This document shows, in pieces, positions 1 to 11,535 of a stretch of DNA of 64,000 nucleotides. Location: contig NC_081409.1 of NCBI RefSeq assembly GCF_030272615.1, positions 872,565,927 through 872,629,926 on the forward strand, read 5' to 3'. The DNA comes from Cryptomeria japonica (lineage: Eukaryota > Streptophyta > Pinopsida > Cupressales > Cupressaceae). The notes beneath the pieces are model-generated. The model saw only the letters and a program-made list of their open reading frames with translations, ran no database searches and was not told the DNA's origin. The stretch's first letter is position 1; each line of letters begins with the position of its first letter. The position numbers and the translations under genes were made by a program.

Positions 1-1500
1 ACTTTGCACACACATAGGATTCTAGATGATGTGCTTAGAATTGGGAGGTACATTTGCAACTCCACTTTCACCTCTATATATTTGAGGTGCCTCTCTAATT
101 AGCTCCCTCTTTCTCTCTTTGTAAATTCTTTAAGCTTCATGCCATCTACATAATATTAGGGTTTTTTTCTTTGATTTTTCTCCCTTACAAATCCCGTGTC
201 TCCTTCTTGGATCTTATTGTGCTTGTTCTTGATTTTGTTTTCTCAACTTAATTATGTTAAGACATATCATACTCACATAATGAATTGAAGAATATTTGTC
301 ATTAAAAATATTGTGATTAAAATTGGCACTCGTCCAAATACATTATACAATGATTTGAATATGCTCTAATGTTCCCACCTTTCTCAACCTTTAAAGCCTC
401 CATTCCATATGAAAGTTTATATTTTAAATAAATCCTTTGAAGCGGGCATTAGAATCACAAGTTCCTATTTCAAATGAAAAAACAGTTTTCCCATTCAATG
501 TGGAAGAGACAAAGATGACTATAAATGTGTGAATGTTGATATAATCTCTTTATATGCTTTGTATGGGACTAATGGTGGAGGCTGCATGTTATGCACAAGG
601 TGAAGTTGTTGGCCTCTCTATCAAGTTTTAGAGCACAAATGTGTATATTATATCTTTCCCAAATTTTAACTTTTGATTGCACTTGGCATATTGGGCATTT
701 CATTTTCAAGACTTCAATGTATGAAAAAATATATAAGATTTCTTCTATTTCTCAAATTTCAAGTTTTGATTGAACATGACATATTGGGTATTTCATTTTT
801 AAGTTTTGATTGCATTTGGCATATTGGGCATTTCATTTTTAGGACTTCAATGTATGGAAAAAATAAATCCCTGCAAATACATTCCAATTAAAATGGAGCT
901 GAAACATTGTAGGGTGACGAGGAGGATGAATATGAACCCCTTCTTGACTATACACATATTTATCCATCCATACTTATGGATGATGATTACTACTAGTTTA
1001 TTTTTCAATAATAATTTAAGAGTTATTTTTATTGCAAATTTTTAATTTTTGGTAAATATAGAAAGATTTTTAAAGATTAATCTACTTACACATTTACTCT
1101 ATAAATATCAAGAAAAAATCATCAAATTTTGATTATATATTTGAAATTATTTCTATGTTCTTATGTTTTAAAAAAAATCATACTTCTCTTTTTAAAATTT
1201 ATTTTCAAGAGATCATCATCTCTTGGATCTTATGCATTTTGGGGTTGCAATATTTCTGCCTAATTACAATAAAATTTGTTTTGAAAAATTTGTGTTGGTT
1301 TGATTAATTAATTTTATATGATTAATCACTAAAATTTAAAGATTAATATAACACAAATAACAATTTTTTTAAGATTAGAATTTAATTTAATTTTAGAATA
1401 TGAAATGGCATGCATGGATAAAAGAAAAAAATAGAATAGAAAGGTTGTTTTTATATCTGTTATGATGATTTAACTAACTATTTAACAAAATTTGGAAGTC
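1..1500. other. AT-rich sequence with no gene seen
   Basis: No coding region is supported. The only internal structure noticed is a short irregular repeat at about 670-860: a phrase meaning roughly 'TTTTGATTGCA-TTGGCATATTGGGCATTTCATTTT' recurs three times with small changes, twice followed by ACTTCAATGTATG. Short open frames overlapping it are by-products of this repeat. Confidence 0.5.
670..860. repeat. Irregular short tandem repeat, about 3 copies
   Basis: The words TTTTGATTGCA, CATATTGGGCATTTCATTTT and ACTTCAATGTATG recur at about 670, 766 and 805. Copies are unequal in length, so this looks like local slippage or duplication rather than a satellite. Confidence 0.6.
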
Positions 1501-1619
1501 TTTGGTTGTTGGTAGCATTGAGTTGTTCCCTTGTGCTAAGGGTCTTTTATATTGCTTCATTTGCTTCTTCTGAGGTCTAGGACTTGGTGTTGAGCAAGCT
1601 ATGGGTTTACAAAGTTAAC

Positions 1620-2595
1620 TCTCTCGGTCAAACCTTGGACAACTTCTTTTAATCCTCTTACTGGACCACTCAATTTGTGTTCGGTGTGGGTTCATCTTTC
1701 CAATCTTCCTCTTTATTTTTAGGAGCATTCTTACTATGAGGCCATTGGAAACTCTATCGGCCGCTTCTTGAAGGTCGATGATACTACTTCCTTCATGGGT
1801 CATTCTACTTTTGCTTGCATTCAAATTCGCATCGATGCCTCTCTCGAGGGATGTGGTTCTTATGGTTGGGGATAGGTCATGGACTCAAATCGTTGGATTA
1901 TGAGGGCCTCCCCTTTCATTACTGTAGATGCTTCTCAATTGGTCACTTAGCTACAAATTTTTCTCTCTCGCGCTATAAAAGTGTTGCTACTTGGTGGAAG
2001 GAAGGTAATGGTGATCATTTGACTTTCATATCTTTTGATTTTGATGACTCTTCATGGGCTGATGATGATGACTCCTAGGATGAGGTTGTGCTTCTTACTG
2101 TTGTTGTGGACTCCCTTGTCCCCATGGATCCTACTCCCCCTCTTGTTATTGTTGTGGCCTCCTCAGGCCCTATGGTTCTTACTCATGTTGCTCCTATTCG
2201 ATAGCAACCTTTTGCTCCAAGTGTTGACACACCTTCTTAAGGATTTCCCCTCTTCATTCCACTTGTAATGATACTCCTAACAATAGTATTGCTTGGACTA
2301 TTGTTTGTTGTAGGTGAAAAGGTAATTCTCCCAATACTCTTTCTTGAGTTGTGGGTGTTTCTTCCCACTCTTGAGTAGGGTTCCTAGCTATACTACTAGC
2401 GTGTTGTTGAAGGTTTGTTTGGCCTTTGTTTCACATAGTGGTCTTGTGACCTACTATTAATGGCCTATTCAACTTGAATTTGTATAGGGTTAGCACCCCT
2501 GTTTTATTGTTTATTTTTAAGTTGCACGTGGATTGTTTGCATACAGGGTCAACACCCTTGTTTTTGTTGCTTTTAATAATAAAAAACAATTAGAT
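1620..2595 (+). pseudogene. Degenerate LINE ORF1 fragment and 3' tail
   Basis: Translating 1680-2080 across at least one frameshift gives a plant LINE ORF1 (DUF4283-type) signature: VWVHLSNLPLYF, EHSYYEAIGNSIGRFLK, then DYEGLPFHYCRCFSIGHL and ATWWKEGNGDHLT. The middle of this is a damaged CCHC zinc knuckle. A low-complexity Leu/Pro/Val-rich stretch follows to about 2270. The sequence ends with a LINE-like 3' tail containing two versions of 'GGGT(T/C)A(G/A)CACCC(C/T)TGTTTT' and an A-rich end (TAATAATAAAAAAC, about 2573-2588). No ORF2 lies between, so this is internally deleted or an ORF1-only relic. Frame breaks rule out expression as an intact protein. Confidence 0.65.
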
Positions 2596-2711
2596 AATAA
2601 AATGCTATGAATTTTATAAATTAAAATTTAGTTTAATTATAGAGTGAAATTTAAGTTTTAAAAATATTGTAGTTATTGGTTGTTTATTTATTATATGATT
2701 AATTATGTCTT

Positions 2712-2800
2712 TGGACATGTAGTGTTGCGGTTAAAACACTTCGTTGGTGAAACGACCACCAAGGTTCAAACCCCTGTTGGGCCATTGTGCTTGCAGGCTT
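2712..2800 (+). repeat. tRNA-like (SINE-like) segment
   Basis: The sequence has a pol III B-box-like word GGTTCAAACCC (about 2762-2772) about 45 bp after an A-box-like TAGTGTTGCGGTTAAA. The layout resembles the tRNA-related head of plant SINEs and the better preserved copy near 24300-24386 (minus). It is not a foldable tRNA gene: no acceptor stem is visible. Boundaries are approximate. Confidence 0.4.
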
Positions 2801-2939
2801 TCTATTGATTTTTGAAACTTTTTTGTAGTTTCTATTTTGAACCTCACTAATTTCGTTCCTTATTAACAATTCACTAATTAATATAATGATTCTATTTATA
2901 ATGATTAAGCATAGATGGACTAAAAGAAATAATATCAAG

Positions 2940-3245
2940 TTGATTTACATTTATGTTCAAAATATATTTTTATTTTTTATATCAAATTAGCAAATTGAAC
3001 TCTATCCTAAACCAGAATAAACCCCAAAAAAATCTATTAAAGATTTCTTTCTTTATATTATATATAATATTTTATGTCAAAAGTATCTTTCCATATTTAT
3101 AAATATCAACATGATTAGAAAATTATTATTTTAAATATATGTTTGTCTCTTTTACATTCAATTCTCAATTTTATGATATTTCTTATACTAATATTTAGTA
3201 ATAAAATAAAAAAATATTGTAATACAATTATAATAATTAATTATT
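2940..3245. other. AT-rich intergenic sequence, related to sequence right of the nested element
   Basis: No gene. The stretch 2940-3060 resembles 21950-22070 on the other side of the LTR element (TTGATTTACAT-TATGTT, ATATCAAA, AATAAACCC-AAAAAAATCTA, TTTCTTTATATTA). A short tandem or dispersed AT-rich repeat was therefore probably present at the target before insertion. Confidence 0.45.
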
Positions 3246-3250
3246 TAAAT

Positions 3251-3601
3251 TGTTAATGTTTGTAGCTTCAATCAAATGATCATTTAGAATACATATAATA
3301 TATGTTGATTAATAATAATATATTATTATGTTATATTATTATATTATTATTAATCATATAAAATTTAATATTCAATATTAATCTATTATATTATTCTAAA
3401 TTAATAATTGATTGATGAAACATTATAATATTGATTAAATTATTATAATTAAAGGAGAGACATGTCCGTTCAAGGACATGCCTCTCCAAAGGAATATATA
3501 TAGTATAACGTTATTCAATTTGAGAACATATAGAATTCCAAGAATGCAAGTATCAGATATATACATTAAAATACATCCAATAAAACCTAGGAAAATCAAC
3601 A
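3251..3601 (+). repeat. 5' LTR of the pol-less copia-like element
   Basis: A 351-bp direct repeat begins TGTTAATGTTTGTAGC and ends AAAATCAACA. It matches 5466-5593 joined to 21692-21916. It contains an AT-rich inverted-repeat core (TAATAATAATATATTATTATG) and the hairpin GGAGAGACATGTCC / GGACATGCCTCTCC at 3453-3487. Confidence 0.88.
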
Positions 3602-3613
3602 TGGTATCAGAGC
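3602..3613 (+). other. Primer binding site (initiator tRNA-Met type)
   Basis: TGGTATCAGAGC immediately follows the 5' LTR. It is the standard plant LTR-retrotransposon PBS complementary to the 3' end of initiator tRNA-Met. Confidence 0.92.
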
Positions 3614-4488
3614 CCAAGCCTGTGAAGTTTAATTTGGAGGTTGGAGAGGGTTGGAGAATTCAATTGTTTTTTAGAAATTTCAGTCTGAAATATGCGATTT
3701 TACGGCCCTTTGTTGGCCTCAAAATAAGGACTATAATATATGGATGGAAAGATCCGTGTTTCTAGTTTTCAAATATGTTTATCTCATCAAATTTGATTCA
3801 GTTTTGTGCAAGATATGACGACTTTGGTGCAAGTCACTTGAAACCCTACCTAGGGTTAGCAGTTTTGGGAAAAATGTCATAACTTTTGTTTTAACTGTTG
3901 GATCTGGCTATAAATTGGAGGAAATGTTTGTAATTAGATTTTCTAACATCTCACCGAAGAGATTGGATAAATCTGGTAAATTACAAAAGTTATTAACGAC
4001 TGTGTGTGGCAGATCATAATGAAAGTGTTGATCAAAATTATGAAAATGTTCTACATCATTCAAAGGGAATTATGATGAGAGATGATTCATGCGTGATATT
4101 TCTTATATGGGCTCACCTTATGAAAGGAAATGTTTTAAATTTAAGACCTTCAGGACGAAAGTACAATAAAATTGAATTAAAGGGAGAAATAAATTAATTC
4201 TTATAAACGAATTGATGATTGAGACCAGATGCAGAGGGAGTCTGACATTTCAAAAGAGGACAAGAGGTTGATACAAGAACTTGAGCTTCAGAGGGAGCAG
4301 ATGGTTCAGTCAACTTGTAACAATTTCGATCATAGTGATTGAGAGGGATTTTTACTATTGAAGGTGAAACACTAATGAAATCATTTAATGCCTTATGGGC
4401 CCTGTGTAAATCATAAGGAAGTGACGACTTCCAAATGATTTCCACTTGTATTTTTGAGGTTATTGGAAGGTGACGATCTTACAGTAAC
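3614..4488 (+). other. Internal region of the pol-less element, no intact gene
   Basis: No gag, protease, integrase or RT motif was seen. A short frame at about 4231-4344 (MQRESDISKEDKRLIQ..., charged and Gln-rich, ending FDHSD-stop) could be a relic of a gag-like coiled coil, but it is too short to assign. Confidence 0.5.
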
Positions 4489-5143
4489 TTGAGCTTGTGG
4501 ATAGAATCACCGACAGAGGCAATCCACAGGAGAGCTCGTGGATAGAATCGCCGACTAAGGCAATCCATGTAAGAGCTTGTGGATAGAATCGCTGACTGAG
4601 GCAATCCACTTAAGAGCTTGTGGATAGAATCGCCGACTGAGGCAATCCACATGAGAGCTCATGGATAGAATCGTCGACTGAGGCAATCCACGTAAGAGCT
4701 TGTGGATAGAATCGCCAACTGAGGCAATCCACGTGAGAGCTCATGGATAGAATCGCTGACTAAGGCAATCCACTTAAGAGTTTGTGGATAGAATCGCCGA
4801 CTGAGGCAATCCACGTGAGAGCTCATGGATAGAATCGCCGACTGAGGCAATCCACGTGAGAGCTCATGGATAGAATCGCCGACTGAGGCAATCCACATAA
4901 GAGGTTGTGGATAGAATCGTCGACTGAGGCAATCCATGTGAGAGATCATGGATAGAATAGTCGACTGAGGCAATCCACGTAAGAGCTTGTGGATAGAATC
5001 ACTGACTGAGGCAATCCACGTGAGAGCTCATGGATAGAATCGTCGACTAAGGCAATCCACACAAGAGCTTATGGATAGAATCGCTAACAGAGGCAATCCA
5101 CGCAAGAGCTTGTGAATAGAATCGCCGACGGAGGCAAATTCAC
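4488..5143 (+). repeat. 41-bp tandem repeat, about 16 copies
   Basis: The unit is about AGAGCTTGTGGATAGAATCG followed by CCGACTGAGGCAATCCACGTA. It repeats at a strict 41-bp step (for example 4501, 4542, 4583) from about 4490 to 5143. Each unit holds an inverted repeat GTGGAT...ATCCAC that would fold as a hairpin with a ~19-nt loop. The array lies within the internal region of the pol-less LTR element. Substitutions (GAGCTC/GAGCTT, CGCCGA/CGTCGA/CGCTGA) show it is not freshly amplified. Confidence 0.92.
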
Positions 5144-5352
5144 ACCTGGAGACTATGGTCCCCTGTGATGAGCATCATATGGTTGATGCAAATACTCCCA
5201 ATATCATGAGATGATATTTTTGAGTTATGGTGAATATCATGTGCCTTGATATTCTTCTTTATACCATACTTCCTGATATCATAGTGAGATAATATTTTCT
5301 CTATTCCATAATTAATCTAGACTTAATGCATTTGCATTGATTTTATCTTCCC

Positions 5353-5465
5353 TAGCTAAGAGGGAGTGTTAATTATGTTTTGTGTATCTATGGTGAGGAC
5401 CATAAGTGTTGACATGGGAGATCACTACACATTATGTTTGATCATCCTCCCTAGCTAAGAGGGAG
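5353..5465 (+). other. Polypurine tract, duplicated
   Basis: CTAGCTAAGAGGGAG directly precedes TGTTAAT twice: at about 5352-5366 and again at 5451-5465. The second copy abuts the real 3' LTR start (5466). The first is followed by TGTTAATTATG, which then departs from the LTR. AAGAGGGAG is a typical PPT. Confidence 0.75.
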
Positions 5466-5593
5466 TGTTAATGTTTGTAGCTTCAGTTGAATGATCATTT
5501 AGAATACATATAATATATGTTGATTAATAATAATATATTATTATGTTATATTATTATATTATTATTAATCATATAAAATTTAATATTCAATAT
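5466..5593 (+). repeat. 3' LTR, left part, interrupted by the LINE
   Basis: Matches the first ~128 bp of the 5' LTR at 3251 up to TTCAATAT, where the poly-T head of a minus-strand LINE begins. The LTR resumes after 21691. Confidence 0.88.
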
Positions 5594-6491
5594 TTTTTTT
5601 TTTTTGATCAATAAAAGGCCGAAGCCAAATTTTATTTCTTTTATAAATTTTTTACATCTCCATTCAGTGTGGGCACTGGTAGGAAAGAATGGAGATAAGA
5701 AAACCTCCGGTCTAGCCCAGATCCCTTAAGGGATCAGATAACAAAAACAACTGAAAATTTTTACAAATCCTCTTCTGAGGATGGTGACTGTCTTCTTAAG
5801 ACATTTTAGTTTCTTTTTGTACATAAAATCTTGCAACATTTCTGGATGGACCCATCTTCACAAAAATGGAGAATCTACTAATACTCTGAGCTTTAACTTT
5901 ATGACCTGTATCCCGCATCTGCAAAACCTTATTGCAACTTACTTTGTCAAACTGTTAGTAGCCTAGTAAACATGATAATTTGTAAAAATCATTCAATGAA
6001 TAATAACATCTTTTCTATTTTATGTAAGAGGATTGTAGCCTGGATATCCCTTAGCTTGAAACCATTTTAATCTTTTAGGATTCAATTTAAGAGATTATCC
6101 AGGCTACAATTCTGCCTACACTAATGGAAAGGATCAATTTCTAACAGTTCCTTGATTACTTTTAACACAGCAGACTTCTGATACTCCATAACATAAATAA
6201 ATTCATATGCCTATGTATGCACATTTAAATGTCAATATGCGAGATTATCATAGAGTCTGCCAGGATCATGATTATAAACAAATGGCCACAGTAAAATATA
6301 TGTCTGGATATAGGAGTAAAACAACAAAAGAGCAAAGGACCTGTACAGAGGCTAATTCAATAGGACCTACTACAGATTTGAAACAATGATTAAGTCTGGG
6401 CTGATCTCAACTTCCCTCCACAAAACCACTGAAAAAAACATTCCATTATTTCGCAGAAGATTGTAATTAACCCAAATGAACCCCACCCGAT

Positions 6492-7809
<1,318 letters not shown>

Positions 7810-7835
7810 ACATATCCATATGGGGTAATCTACAA

Positions 7836-7874
<39 letters not shown>

Positions 7875-8049
7875 AGCATATATATATATATAACTGTATA
7901 TATATCAATATATATTTATCTGAAACTTAGACTACCAAAATGCTGAAATAAGGAAACCATGACCGCATATCCTAGAATATATACACGAGGGCCAAGGAGA
8001 GGACTTGGAGAGGAGTGAAGTGAGTGTTGACATGGCCAACGCCAAAGTT

Positions 8050-10097
8050 TTAATCCGAGGGAGTATCCTTCCTAAAGACAGACGAATTACCATCTGCCCC
8101 TAGATTTGCTAACTTGTCAGCTATAGAGTTACCTTCCCGATAGATATGTTTTACCAAAGTTTCCTCAAAGTATTTGATCAAATCCAGAATTCTTTTTAAT
8201 TCCGTTTTCAATCTCCAGTTAGACACTTCCCTAGTCCTGACTGCATTTATAGTTAATGACGAATCACCTTCAATTTCCAGATATTTAATCTTGAGTGATT
8301 TAGCTATAATCAGACCCTCCCGCAACGCTAAAAACTCAGCCATGTTATTTGAAGCCACACCTATGGGCTTATTTATGCTAGCTATTAGATCTCCGTTGTC
8401 TTGATGGATAGCACACCCAATACCCGCTACACCAGGCTTCCCACGGGACGTGCCATCAAAGTTTAGCTTAGCCCAGCCCTTGCGGGGAGGAGCCCATTTT
8501 GTTAGCTTCCTATCCATCTTAGCCTGTTTCCCACCTTTCCCAATAAATGGGGGAATTATCAAACCCAACCATTTAGATCGAAGAACCTCATCCCATCTGG
8601 ATAAGTTAATAGACTTTTCCTGTGTATGTCTAAGTTTATTATTTATTTTTTCCACAATTGTAGCTTCGATCTTATTTAGAAGGGATTCTACCCTCAATTT
8701 TGATTCTTTGAAGATCCGCCTGTTTCTCTCCTTCCATATTTCCCATATGAGGATTGCCGGGGAAATTAACCACACTAAGTGATATATATCCTTTGTGTGA
8801 GGAGGTTGCCAGCTAAGCAGCCATTCTGAAATGTCCCTAGGTCTCAGCGTCAGCCATCCAAGGCTTGAGCAAAGCCAATCCCAACATCTCTGACTGAAAC
8901 TGCAATTGAGAAGCAGATGATCCGCATTTTCTTCCTCAGATTCGCATAGAGGACATCTTGAAGGACCCAGGAAACCTAATTTTGAGAACCAGTCTGAGGT
9001 AAGAATTCTTTTTTGGAAAGCTGCCCATGAGAAGATACCAGCTTTGGGAAGGCCAATGTTATTCCAGCATAGGCTAATCGGTATATTAGGATTGGTTGCA
9101 GCTCGACTGAGTTTTAAAAGTGAGTATCCTTCTTTGGCTTTGTAAATGCCTGAAGAGCTACCCGCCCATATTATCCTGTCTTTCCCAGTATGTAATGATA
9201 ATTGCCTATGCCTCAAATTATTCCAGAGGATCTCCTTGTCAGAATTTGACAAGTTCATCTCATCAAGGGGTTTCCACTCCCAACCCAAAGCGGGATCATT
9301 GGAGATAAGCTTGATATAATCCTTAACAAACCTACCCCTGATAGATTTGCAATGTTCTATACCTTCGAGGCTTATACCAATTTTGTCTAAGGCTGGATAG
9401 CCCTCCCAAGAGTCTTCCCAGAACAGAGCCTCAGATCCTTCCGCAATATCCCAAGTAAGATAATCCCTGATCACCTTTCTACATTCTATCATAAAATTCC
9501 AAACTTTGGATCCTTTGGGTAATATTTCCGTCCTCAAAATGCTATCAGGGTTGGAATTAGTAAGATATTTAGCTTTGAGGATCCTTACCCATTTAAGATT
9601 TGGATCCGAATACATTTTCCAGACTAATTTCGCCCCCAGAGCCATGTTTTGTACCCCCAAATCTTTGATGCCAACTCCCCCTAAACTGATAGGTTGGCTA
9701 ATTTTGTCCCAAGTAATTAATGCGAATTTCTTTTTGTCTGAATCCATATTCCAAAAGAACTTCCTCATCTTTTTTATCATTTCGAGCCGAGCTCCTTTAG
9801 GTAGTTGCTGGCAGGACATTTGATATATTGGAATAGCCGCCAAAACAGCTTTAAGTAAAGTAATCCTCCCAGCCGAAGAAAGGCATTTATTCTTCCAAGA
9901 ATTCAACCTGAGATCCATCTTGTCAAGGATACCTTTCCATAATGAAATTAAATTGTTTCCCTTATCCATCGATATCCCTAAATATTTACAAGGCAGTTTC
10001 CCTCGATCAAACCCAAAAATATTACATATATCTGTTTCTAAGTTCTGCGAAGTATTGAAGAAGAAGATTTCCGATTTATTCTTGTTTACTTCCTGAC
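8050..10097 (-). CDS. LINE ORF2, C-terminal part: RT end, zinc finger, RNase H
   Basis: This is the second half of ORF2. From 10097 the frame reads EVNKNKSEIFFFNTSQNL, then KLPCKYLGI and on into 639 codons starting near MDKGNNLISLWKG. It covers the RT thumb/linker (MALGAKLVWKM, WVRILKAKYL), a zf-RVT zinc-binding region (CPLCESEEENADHLLLNC) and a C-terminal plant-type RNase H. The acidic residues are in FDGTSRGKPG, NNMAEFLALREG, EGDSSLT and GNSIADKLANLG, so the catalytic D-E-D-D set is present. No stop interrupts this part. The upstream half continues at 17706 beyond the nested LTR element. It would act with ORF1 in target-primed reverse transcription. It now cannot make full ORF2 because of the insertion and one TAG at 17806. 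Confidence 0.88.
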
Positions 10098-11259
10098 TGT
10101 TGAAAATATTCAGGACTAACCAAGTTACTGAGAGGGGAGGGGTGAATCAGTAACACTTAAAACTTTTAATTCATTTCTGCACTTGCATTTATTAAACCAT
10201 TCATTCATTTAATCTACTGCATGCATGAAAATATAATCATTCACAACACATAACACAAAGATTTGGTGACCCAGAAACCTTCCAAATAGAAAGTAAAACT
10301 GGGGTGGGGATGGTACCCACAAAACTTTGGTACTGCAGTAAAAGTTGGCCGGTTAAGGCTTACAATGATCACTTCTGATGATCTGCCCTGTTAGAAGCAA
10401 ATTTGGACTGCTAGGTCCACCTTGTTAGAGGATTTACAAACATACAATGAAGTATGCACTCGGTTAAGAGATTTACAAAAGACTGTTAAGTCTACCCGGT
10501 AAAAGGATTTACAAACTGATTCAACTGTTAGGATGAAACAGTAGATCTTGACTTACAACTTTATTGCTGATAAGATCCTTTGAGTATTGATCTCCTTCTG
10601 AGATAGATATTTCGATTCTGCTCCTTTTCTGACTCTGCGAAAATGTTCTGGTCTGCTGCCTTAATGCAGTTTCTGCTCTTCTTTTTCTAATTTCGCATAT
10701 CCATACATCTTACATTTTTTCATACATCAGATGGTATAATACATCACATATATATACCGTCCATAATTACATTTACATTTCATAAAGTCGGCCTCATACA
10801 AATTAATAACATAAACTCATTCTTAAGTCGGCCTTACATAGGTGAACAAAATATTACTGAGTCGGTAGATACTCGGTTCCTCAAGCTGGCTCGGTGATCT
10901 TCTGATACATGGCGTCCACTACAGTACTCGGCATCGTCATGCTCTCGGTAAGAGTAGAAGCTCGGTCCATACTAGTCCCGAAGTGTAGCTTAGAACTCGG
11001 TAGCTATGGTGACTCGGTAGATATAGTGTCACTCGGTAACCACTGGTGACTCAGTGAGAACTGACTTCTCGGTAACTGCTGTTTGTCTCATATGCTCAGT
11101 GACAGTCTTACTGCTCGGTTTGAACTGTTTAATCGGTGAGCTTTACTGAATGCTCAGTATAGGCTGTAGACTGAGTGATGAGCTCGGTAACCATTCAAAA
11201 TCGAATAAGTGTTTTCACTAAGTGTATTCACTAATGACAAATATATCATTATTCCAACA
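10098..11259 (-). repeat. 3' LTR of the 7.6-kb element
   Basis: 1162 bp, a near-identical copy of 16544-17705. In the U3 half (10890-11200) the hexamer CTCGGT (ACCGAG in element sense) recurs many times. Confidence 0.93.
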
Positions 11260-11271
11260 ATCTCCCCCTTT
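11260..11271 (-). other. Polypurine tract of the 7.6-kb element
   Basis: In element sense AAAGGGGGAGAT directly precedes the 3' LTR start TGTTGG. This is where plus-strand priming is expected. Confidence 0.85.
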
Positions 11272-11535
11272 GGCATTAGTGACAAAAACACTTATGAGAC
11301 AAAATGAATCTGTCATGCTGACTTGATTCTTCAAAATTGATACCAATTGTAGATTGCTGTATATACCTGTATATCTCACTGTACATAACTCCCCCATAGA
11401 ATATACATATGATTCTATACACTTATCTCTATACCAATTGTTATTTACATTCTCCCTTGATCATTCTCCCTTTGTCTCTAATAATATGTTCCATATTCTC
11501 CCCCTTTTTGACAATAATGCCAAAGAATAGATAAC

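Noticed and set aside
2712-2800. Functional tRNA gene
   Set aside because: Only A- and B-box-like words are present; no acceptor stem or cloverleaf could be folded by eye.
4659-4973. 104-aa open frame over the 41-bp array
   Set aside because: 41 is not a multiple of 3, so the frame rotates; the open stretch is a by-product of the repeat.
4488-5143. CRISPR array
   Set aside because: The repeats are contiguous 41-bp units without unique spacers, in a plant genome inside an LTR element.
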